64,000 nucleotides of DNA from the NCBI GenBank assembly GCA_003574785.1, contig QORU01000017.1:89024-153023 (forward strand). The letters run 5' to 3'. Numbering within the stretch: position 1 is the first letter of the stretch; every line of letters begins with the position of its first letter. Of this stretch, positions 24,301 to 31,800 are shown piece by piece. The notes under the pieces were generated by a model, which made no database searches, was not told the origin of the DNA, and was given only the letters and a program-made list of their open reading frames with translations. The DNA comes from Taklimakanibacter deserti. Lineage in GTDB: Bacteria; Pseudomonadota; Alphaproteobacteria; Rhizobiales; Aestuariivirgaceae. A program made the position numbers and the translations under genes.

Positions 24301-25684
24301 GCTAGTCGATGGCGGCAACAATATTGACTCCTTCATCATGACTTCCCCGGCGCCGTTCACGACCTATATCGGCACCAACGGCGGCCTCGCGGTCGACGGT
24401 TTCCTGGCGCCGGCGGCGGATGGCGGTAAATCGGACTTGCTCAATATCGGCGGCACTACGGACGGCAACACCAAAGTCTTCGTCAATCTGACCAACCCGA
24501 TCGGCAGCGCGCCGAACACCGAAGGCATACCGGTGATCAAGGTGGACGGCCACGGCAACACCTCCGAGGAAGATTTCGACATCGCGGGTGGTGTGCTCAA
24601 TGCCGGCTTCTTCGCATGGGATCTGAGGCTCGATTCGACGAGCGGACCCGATGACGTGCATGAGCTCTACACCACCGGATTGGGCGTCGGCGCCTACGAG
24701 TTCGCCGCCGGCATCACCGGCATGCAGGACATCTGGTATCAGACGGCGGGCACGCTGCTGCAGCGCCAGGCGGACTTGCGGCCGCTGATCGGTGCGACGC
24801 AAGTGACGCCGGTCGCCGACTTCGCCGAGCCGGTCGAGCCGACACCCGTCGCCAACATCACGCCCGGCTTCTGGCTGAAAGGTGTCGGCAGCTGGATTAC
24901 GCGCGATCAAGAAGACAACGATGTCGTGACCGATCGCGACCAGTCGGTCTACGGCATTTTCGGCGGCTTCGACTTCGGCACCGAGAACCTGCATGAGCAA
25001 GGCGATGTGCTGATGTTCGGCCTGCTCGCGGGCTACATCCACTCCGATCTCGACTTCGACTCGACCAACACGGAATGGACCTACAAGGGCCCGTCGATCG
25101 GCGCCTATGCGACCTATCTCGACCGTGCCTTCTATGTCGATGCGCTGGTGAAAGCCGACTTCCTCGATATCGACATCGATGCCGACGATCTCGCCCCGAG
25201 CGATAGCGATGCCGACACCGATGCCTTCAATATCGGCGGCCGCATCGACACGGGCTACAAGTTCGGCGAGACATGGTTCGTCGAGCCGCAGGCGACACTG
25301 GCTGTCGTCCATACCGAGATCGACGATGTCGACGACATCTTCGGCGGCTCGGTCGAGTTCGATGACGCGACGAGCGTCAGAGGCAGGCTCGGCCTCAGGC
25401 TCGGCCATGAGCAGACCGCGGAGACCGGCGTCGTCTATACGGGCGATGTGACGGCGAGCGTGTGGCAGGAATTCGCGGGCGACAATGACGCGACGATCTT
25501 CACGCCGCCGCTCGGCGATCCGGCCGGCGTCTCGGACGATCCGGGCGAGACCTATGGCGACCTCTCATTGGGCTTCAGCGTCGCGGCACCCGAGGGCTGG
25601 TCGGGCTTCATCCGCGGCGGCTATCAGTTCAACGACGATTTCGAGGCGATCAGCGGCAATGCCGGATTGAGATACGCCTGGTAG
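18362..25684 (+). CDS. Autotransporter 4, main part (GGX passenger and barrel), out of frame with its signal peptide
   Basis: A 2440-codon frame from an internal TTG that overlaps the stop of the upstream fragment. The TTG is not a convincing start: no signal peptide follows and the fragment begins in mid-repeat. The passenger (to about 23820) is made of GGX triplets with beta-strand interruptions such as GAISIDVAGPVGNDIIV every 80-90 residues. It has more Tyr (GYGG) than the other passengers around 20720-22330. A beta-helical linker follows (ITVNNNGLVDASQAQTAVVAN), then the barrel from PGFWLKGVGSWIT (near 24863) to YAW. The barrel is nearly identical to that of the gene at 25825. Without repair of the frameshift the product cannot be exported, so the allele is a pseudogene or an OFF phase. 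No terminator is visible before the next box. Confidence 0.8.
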   Translation: MTGQPGTGGKGGNGGDGTGGSGIDAAGDGGAGGSGVAAPAGGVGGNGGPGGVGGHANGTGGNGGNGGAGTGGSVEGVSVTATGSIASASITATGGAGTGGMGGNGGTGQGGDGGNGGDGGDGGGNAGPISADGTAGGDGGTGGAGGNAHGTGGDGGTGGAGTGGNVGTVSITAGGNIIGSATITSQGGAATGGTGGNGGNGTGGTGRAGGNGGDGGDLGDITAGSNNSGGDGGAGGNAGSADGTGGAGGTGGAATGGSTGAISIDLGGGASNLTITANGGVATGGAGGVGGDGQGGTGGDGGNGGPGGRFGDVGSGTNNRGGDGGTGGNGGSANGIGGAAQGGAGTGGSTDAITIDAAGNITGAISIVSTGGDGTGGGGGTGGSGTGGDGGDGDPGGIGGGGGTAQFAHGGNGGGGGTGGDANGTGGSATGGDGTGGDAGPITITADGSIGNVVITAAGGDGKGSDGGEGGKGLGGFGGEGGIGGQGGNGSGIQSGSGGIGGDGGDGSSANGTGGSANGGSGTGGSTGAISIDVAGPVGNDIIVTSTGGGGTGGIGGEGGDGEGNFAGRGNDGGDGGDVGSSTGRAGGDGGNGGTANGMGGSANGGSAAGGSTGAIAIDLASLVTGDINVTTAGGQATGGRGGEGGEGIGGSGGNGLSDGSGGDLGDLATNGNVAGVGGNSGHGGSVDATGGGADGGDAIGGDAGTVTINAGGGIDGSLIVAANGGMATGGAGGSGGIATGGRGGEGRSGANGGSIGEITGGDNNTAGAGGTGGNGGSASATGGSAHGGDGYGGDTGAITVTVAGDITSAATISASGGEGVGGDGGRGGDAEGGEGGVGGDGGNSFGIDAISNGGTGNSAGQGGNAGAGGNAANTGGAGGNGGDGYGGDTGPIAITVGGDVPSTTIDSSGGNATGGNGGEGGYGGDDEGEGGTGGDGGYGGDGGDIDSIGTGAGNTGNSAGAGGNAGQGGHANATGGAGGIGGDATAGHAGAISFNFAGTAGDIEITSSGGQANGGLGGAGNTAYGSDAGDGGYYGGDGGSIGSLDIGTGIDSGSSNQAGTGGTGGNGGNEIVKGGAGGRGGDAIGGSTGAITITGTGAITGTLAITTGGGSAFGGDGNEGGYADGDADAGEPGYGGAGGDIGAIITSGDGNSAGAGGTGGNSGSSLATGGVGGRGGDAIAGDTGAIFITLAGPTNGLDLTSYGGAATGGAGGDGGSAYAGRNGYGGGGGGAGGTIGDIVSGNNNEAGDGGNGGKAGSEGDGFNAKGTGGTGGRGGNATGGSTGAVTIGVTGDIDTLTLAITGGEATGGNGGNGGAGYGDASGDGYNGGSGGNIGNITTSGDGNSAGDGGDGAEAGASLGQGGIGGRGGDATGGSTAPVWIDLAGNIVDVVTITVDGGGATGGNGGDGGLGEGSQSDQVGGDGGDGGSVGTIAAGNNNSAGAGGDGGHGGSGPSIGGAGGRGGHATGGSVETVGINLLAGSTSTGGIFVDAEGGSADGGDGGVGGEATDGSGGAGGDGGDGGDVGTVTTGVNNVGGDGGDGGDGGTDVDSTGGAGGLGGDGFGGHANVAINTDGIVTTAGASINVTARGGAATGGAGGSGGAAEAGFGESGGDGGDGGTGQVVGAGGDGGDGGDGGDAFGGAGGQGGNATGGNATVDIGNGGTLTSTGDDTSTIFVQAFGGDATAGNGGAGGEATGGDGGEGGTGGNDGNAVKDGADGADGAGGNATGGNGGAGGSATGGNATVTVTNNGSVFATGANSNGIRIETTTGIGQFAAPLPGPGPGNGGIGGAATAGTSGDGNSTGQAEGGDPGASGTLKTGNGLITVNNNGLVDASQAQTAVVANANGDNSKIVVNNTNTILGGTGAGLQLQTSSLLNTDIDIVNSGLITSDNLFAINTDGASTEILNTGTVLGFIDLTNQGDTIDNNGGVFEARLVSDFRSGFDVFNNNGGVVHTAADPLAPETVHFADLEQFNNNGGLISLVDGGNNIDSFIMTSPAPFTTYIGTNGGLAVDGFLAPAADGGKSDLLNIGGTTDGNTKVFVNLTNPIGSAPNTEGIPVIKVDGHGNTSEEDFDIAGGVLNAGFFAWDLRLDSTSGPDDVHELYTTGLGVGAYEFAAGITGMQDIWYQTAGTLLQRQADLRPLIGATQVTPVADFAEPVEPTPVANITPGFWLKGVGSWITRDQEDNDVVTDRDQSVYGIFGGFDFGTENLHEQGDVLMFGLLAGYIHSDLDFDSTNTEWTYKGPSIGAYATYLDRAFYVDALVKADFLDIDIDADDLAPSDSDADTDAFNIGGRIDTGYKFGETWFVEPQATLAVVHTEIDDVDDIFGGSVEFDDATSVRGRLGLRLGHEQTAETGVVYTGDVTASVWQEFAGDNDATIFTPPLGDPAGVSDDPGETYGDLSLGFSVAAPEGWSGFIRGGYQFNDDFEAISGNAGLRYAW

Positions 25685-25710
25685 CGGAAACTGACGTTTG
25701 GGAATAGTGT

Positions 25711-25728
25711 TGTGCCCTAAATGCAACA
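25711..25728 (+). promoter_or_regulatory. Autotransporter upstream box, copy 5
   Basis: TGTGCC-CTAAAT-GCAACA, 114 bp before the ATG at 25825 and only 27 bp after the stop of autotransporter 4. That leaves no room for an upstream terminator. Confidence 0.7.
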
Positions 25729-25824
25729 CTCGCCAAAAAACACGAGTTACTTGGAGGAATCCCTGGAGACTTCCTTCGAGGCCTATAAACTCGGCGTAAT
25801 TTTCCCAAAAGGCGGGGGACCAAA
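25711..25824 (+). repeat. Duplicated 114-bp autotransporter leader, copy B
   Basis: Ungapped partner of 17769-17882 (about 88 percent the same by hand count). The match continues into the coding region: MGY-QA-TLGNLA-GKGRRASLLSCTALAT is common to both. Confidence 0.8.
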
Positions 25825-28800
25825 ATGGGATACGGGCAGGCATCGACCCTGGGCAATCTGGCTTCGGGTAAGGGGCGGCGTGCCAGTCTGTTGTCCTGCA
25901 CGGCCCTGGCTACCTCCCTGATCATCGTAGGGTTAGTTCTGCCGTCTGTCGGCGCCCTTGCCGCCGACCAGTTCGGGGCTGACGACGATGGTGCCACGAA
26001 TATTGGCGCGGACGACTCGCAAGCACCTATTTTCGCCGATGTCCCGGGCGGGATCGTCATCGGTCCACTCACCGGAGGGGTGGGCGGAGGCGGTAATGGC
26101 GGCGCGGGCGGTGTGGGCAATGGTACCCTTGGTGGCCCGGGGACTCCCGGGGTTGTTCCCGGCGCGTCGGGCGGTCCGGGCGGAAATGCCGGCGGCTTCG
26201 GCGGCAGCGCCCATGGCGGCGCCGGCGCGGGCGGCATTGCCGGCGTGGACGGCGTCATCGTTGACATAATCGGCAACATCGCCAATGGCGTCGAGGCCAC
26301 GCTGACCAGCGGCGCCGGCACGGGCGGCAATGGCGGTACCGGCGGTGACGGTTTTGGCACCGTCGCGGGACCCGGCGGCGCGGGCGCCGATGGCGCGCCT
26401 GGCGGAAACGGCGGCAATGGCGGCCAGGGCGGCAACTCGTTTGGCGAGGGCGGTGCCGCCAATGGCGGCGCCGGCACGGGCGGCGACACCGGGTCGATCA
26501 GCATCACGGCAACCGGCGAGATCACCAATGGCGTCAATCCCGACGCGGTCAATCTCACCGCGACCGCTGGTGCCGGCAGCGGCGGCAATGGCGGGACGGG
26601 TGGGACTGGCTTGGCCGGCGCTGCGGCACCCGGCGGCGCCGGCGGCGCCGGCGGGGACCTCGGCAATATCGCCACCAACAACATTGTCGGCGGCAGCGGC
26701 GGTCAGGGCGGCAGCAGCAATGCTTCGGGCGGTTCCGCCGCAGGCGGGTCGGGCACCGGAGGCAGCGGTGCCGTGATCGGCGTTGCCGCGGGCGCCGACA
26801 TAGACGGCAACATCATCGTCTCATCCGAGGGCGGCGCGGGCCAAGGCGGCAATGGCAACATCGGCGGCGGCGCGGGCGGAGACCAGGGACTTGAGGGCGG
26901 CAATGGCGGCGCTGGCGGTGACTTGGGCATTGTCACCGGGAACGGCAATCGCGCGGGCGCCGGCGGTGCCGGCGGCGACAGCGGCGGCGGCAGTGCGACG
27001 GGCGGTTCGGCCAGTGGCGGCGCGGGCACAGGCGGTGACGGGGCCGACATCGAGATCCGCGCCGCCGGTGACATCATCTCGAGCGATGTCGACCTGTCGT
27101 CGACGGGCGCATCCGGCACGGGCGGCAATGGCGGCACTGGCGGCAATGGCGAGGGTGGCATCAGCAGCGCTGCCGGCGATGGCGGCGATGGCGGCGATAT
27201 CGCGTCCATCGATGGTGGGAACAACAATACTGGGGGCGCCGGCGGCAGCGGTGGCAACGGCGGCACGACCGATTTCACGGGCGGCGACGCGAATGGCGGC
27301 TCGGGCATTGGTGGCGACGGCGGCGCGATCAGCGTCGGTGCCGGCGATGACATCGAGATGGACTCCCTATTCACCTTGGCCGGTGGCGCTGGCAACGGCG
27401 GGAACGGCGGCACTGGCGGTGGCGCCAGCGCTAGCCAAATCGGCGGCAATGGCGGCATTGGCGGTGCGGGCGGTGATGTCGGTCCGATCACGGGGGACGG
27501 GAATGCCGGTGGTGCCGGCGGCATCGGCGGCACTGGCGGCAGCGGCGATGGCACGGGCGGTTCGGCGAATGGCGGCAGCGGTACCGGAGGTGATGCGGGC
27601 CAGCTCAGCGTCACGGCGGGCGACGACATGCTAGCGGGCGTCGAGATATTCTCGACCGGCGGTGACGGCATCGGCGGATCCGGCAATACGGCCGGGGCTG
27701 CCTCCAGGGGTGTCGGCGGCGGCTCCGGCGGCAATGGCGGTGCGGGCGGCGACATCACGTCCGCCGTCAGTGGAAACGACAATGAAGGTGGTGCCGGCGG
27801 CAATGGCGGCGATGGCGGCACTGGCGATGGCACGGGCGGATCGGCCGATGGCGGCACTGGCACGGGCGGCGACGCCAGCGCGATGATCTTCGATGCCGGC
27901 GGCAACATAAGTCTCGCGGCAGACGTGCTGTCGGCCGGCGGCGAGGGCCGGGGCGGGGCGGGTGGTATTGGCGGCAACGGCACAGGCAGCTTCGGCGGCA
28001 ATGGCGGCAATGGCGGCGAAGGTGGGGATATCGCATCGGTCGAAAGCGGCAGCGGCAATAGCGGTGGCACCGGTGGTGCTGGCGGAAATGCCGGCAGTGG
28101 CGATGGCACGGGCGGCTCGGCCAATGGCGGCAGCGGCACCGGCGGCGATGGGGGGCAAGTCAAGATCACGGCCGGCGACGACATAGACGGCATCGTCGTA
28201 GCCTTGTTGTCAGGGAGCGACGGCATCGGCGGGTCCGGCAATACGGGCGGCCTTGGCGGCGGCCTCGCCGGCGGCCAGGGTGGCAATGGCGGCGCTGGCG
28301 GCGATATCACGTCCGTCGACAGCGCAACCGGCACGACAGGCGGCGCCGGCGGCAGCGGCGGCAATGGCGGCAGCGCCAATGGCACAGGCGGCTCGGCCAA
28401 TGGCGGCAATGGCGTGGCCGGCGCCGGCGGCGTGGTCATCATCGATGCCGGCGGCAATATTGATATCAGCGTCGCATTCGCATCGGCTGGTGGCGATGGT
28501 ACAGGCGGAAATGGCGGCCTGGCCGGTGGGGGCCTCGCCGGTAACGCGGGCAATGGCGGTCAAGGCGGTGCCGGCGGCGATGTCTCATCCATCGCCAGCG
28601 GCAGCAGCAATGCAGGCGGTGCCGGCGGCATTGGCGGCGACGGCGGCAGCAGCGATGGCACGGGCGGCTCGGCCAATGGCGGCAACGGCACCGGCGCTGA
28701 TGCGGGCGGGCTCAGCCTGAAAGCGGGCGAAGACATAGACGTTGTGGTCGACGTCATATTGGCTGGCGGCGACGGCGCCGGCGGGTCCGGCAATACGGGC

Positions 28801-31800
28801 AATATGGGTTTCGGCACTGCCGGCGGCGCTGGCGGCAATGGCGGCGCTGGCGGCGCGATCGTGTCCATCGACAGTGGAAGCGACAATGAAGGCGGTGCCG
28901 GCGGCACGGGCGGCGATGGCGGCAGCGCCAATGGCACGGGCGGCTCAGCCAATGGCGGCAATGGCGTCGGTGGCGCCGGCGGCGCGATCGTCGTCGAGGC
29001 CGGCGGCAATATCGACATCGTCATCGCTGCGGCATCGTCCGGCGGCGATGGCTTCGGCGGCAATGGCGGCGTTGGCGGCTTTGGCTTGGGCGGGGCGGGC
29101 GGCGACGGCGGTCAAGGCGGCTCTGGCGGCGGCATCGCGTCCATCGTCAGTGGTAGCAACAACACAGGTGGGGCGGGCGGCACTGGCGGCACCGGCGGGA
29201 GCGCCGATGGCACGGGCGGTTCCGCCAATGGCGGCAGCGGCACCGGGGGTGATGCGGGCGACCTCCGCATTAAAGCCGGCGAAGACATAGAGGCTCGGAT
29301 CGACGCAATCCTGGTCGGCGGCGACGGCACCGGGGGATCCGGCAATACGGGCGGCCAAGGCGATGGCGGTCGTGACACTGGCGGCGGGGGCCTTGGCGGC
29401 AATGGCGGCGCCGGCGGCGAAATTGCGTCCCTCGGCAGCGGCGACAACAATGCCGGCGGCGCCGGCGGTGATGGCGGTGATGGCGGCAGTGCCAACGGCA
29501 CGAGCGGATCAGCCAATGGCGGCAATGGCGCGGGTGGCGATGGCGGCGATATCACCATCGATGCCGGCGGCAATATAGGCCTCAGCGCCGAATTCATATC
29601 GGCCGGCGGTGAAGGCACAGGCGGAAATGGTGGTGTCGCGGGTGTGGTCGGGGGTGGCGCCGGCGGTACTGGCGGCAATGGCGGTGATGGCAGTGATATC
29701 GCCTCCATCGGCAGCGGCAGCGGCAATAAAGCCGGTGCCGGCGGCAATGGCGGTCATGGCGGGAGCTCGCAAAACACGGGTGGCTCGGCCAATGGCGGCA
29801 GCGGCATCGGCGGAGATGCGGGTGCGCTCAGGATCGCCGCGGGCGCGAACATAGACGCTGAAATGCGCGTGATCCTCGGCGGCGGCAACGGCACCGGCGG
29901 GTCCGGCAATACCGCCAGCTTCGCCTCATCCAATCGGGCCGGCGCCGGCGGCCATGGCGGCCATGGCGGCGATATCGCCTCCGTCGACAGCGGCGACGAC
30001 AATGAAGCGGGCGCCGGCGGTGCCGGCGGCGATGGCGGCAACGCCAATGGCGCGGGCGGTACGGCCAATGGCGGCAGCGGCACGGGGGGCGCCGGCGGCG
30101 ATATCGCCATCGATGCCGGCGGCAGCATCGACATCACAGCCGACCTCACGACATCGGGAGGTCACGGCAACGGCGGAAATGGTGGTGTCGGCGGTCGGGG
30201 CAATGGCGGCACTGGCGGTACTGGCGGCGATGGCGGCGATGGCGGCGATGTCGCATCGGTCACCGGCGGCGGCACCAACAATCAAGCGGGCGCCGGCGGT
30301 GAGGGCGGTGATGGTGGCAGCGCCGACAGCACGGGTGGCTCGGCCAATGGCGGCAGCGGCACCGGTGGTGGGAGCGGTGAGATCACCATTGCTGCCGGCA
30401 TGGACATCGAAGGCAATATCGAGGTGCTCTCGAGGGGCGGCAACGGCGCCGGCGGATTGGGGAACACGGCTGGCCGCGGCGTTGGCGGCTCCGGCGCGAG
30501 CGGTGGTGACGGCGGCGATGGCGGCAATTCCGCAGGCGCTGGAAGCAGCGGCGGTGCCGGCGGCAGCGGCGGCAGCGGTGGCGACTCCAATGGCTCTGGT
30601 GGTTCCGCCGATGGCGGGGCCGGCACCGGCGGCAGCAGCGGCGCGATCACGATCGAGGCCGGCGGCAACATAACCGGTGGGACCATTGGGCTCCAGACTA
30701 TCGGTGGTTCGGGCACGGGCGGTGCCGGTGGTCTCGGCGGCGAGGGCGTTGGCGTCGACGGGGGTGATGGTGGAACCGGCGGCAGTGTCGGCACGGGAGG
30801 TGATCTCCTGGGCGTGGCCTCCTTTTTCGGTGCGGCCGGAGCCGATGGTGGTCAGGGCGGCAACGCCAATGGAGCGGGCGGGTCGGCCCATGGCGGCTCG
30901 GGTACGGGCGGCAAGTCGGGCGACATCACCATCGAGGCCGGCGGCGCGATCGCCAGTGGCATCAAGATCGCGACAAGGGGCGGCTCGGGCATCGGCGGCG
31001 CCGGCAACACCGCGGGAAATGGCACTGGCGGGGGTGGTGGCTCCGGCGTCGGTGGCACCGCCGGCGATGGCGGCTCATTTGGCGACCTGGTCGACTCGGA
31101 GTTGAGCAGTGCCGGCACGGGCGGCGCCGGCGGCCGGGGCGGCAATGCCAATGGATTTGGCGGCACGGCCAATGGCGGTGCGGGCACCGGCGGCTCCTCG
31201 GGCGCGATCACGATCGCAGCCGGCGGCATCGGCGCCGGCATCGGCATTTCGTCCCTTGGTGGGGTTGGCACAGGCGGGGCCGGCGGGACCGGCGGTCTCG
31301 GCCAGGGTGCCTTCGCGCGCCAAGGCGGTACTGGCGGCATGGGTGGCAGTTTTGGCGATCTGACGGATTCGCAGTTCATTTCCGCGGGCTTCGGCGGGAC
31401 CGGCGGGCAAGGCGGCGATGCCAATGGCACGGGAGGTGCCGGTGGCACCGGCGGCGCCGGCACCGGCGGCAGCACGGGTGCGATAACAATGGACCTCGCC
31501 GGCAATATCCTCGGCGCGATCGCCCTCACCGTCGAAGGCGGAGCGGGCACCGGTGGCGCGGGTGGCGTGGGTGGAACCGGAACGGGTGGCGGAGCTGGTT
31601 TTGGCGGCTTCGGTGGTGACGGCGGCCATATTGGCGACCTGATCAACTCGAACGCCGTCCAGGGTGGAGCGGGCGGCCTTGGTGGCGTGGGCGGCAATGC
31701 CGATGGCACCGGCGGCAATGGCGGCGATGGCGGCGCCGGCACGGGCGGCAGCACCGGTCTGATCGACATCAACGTCGCGGCCTCGGCCGTGAGCAACAGC

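Noticed and set aside
1589..25728. Sigma-54 promoter in the TGTGGC...GCAACA box
   Set aside because: The distance between GG and GC is 7 bases and not 10, and copies 4 and 5 lack the GG.
1759..25920. Lipobox (LLSC) or twin-arginine signal in the GGX autotransporters
   Set aside because: LLSC sits at the start of the hydrophobic core, not at its end, and RR is not followed by the usual hydrophobic pair. An ordinary signal-peptidase I site (AFA or LAA) lies further on.
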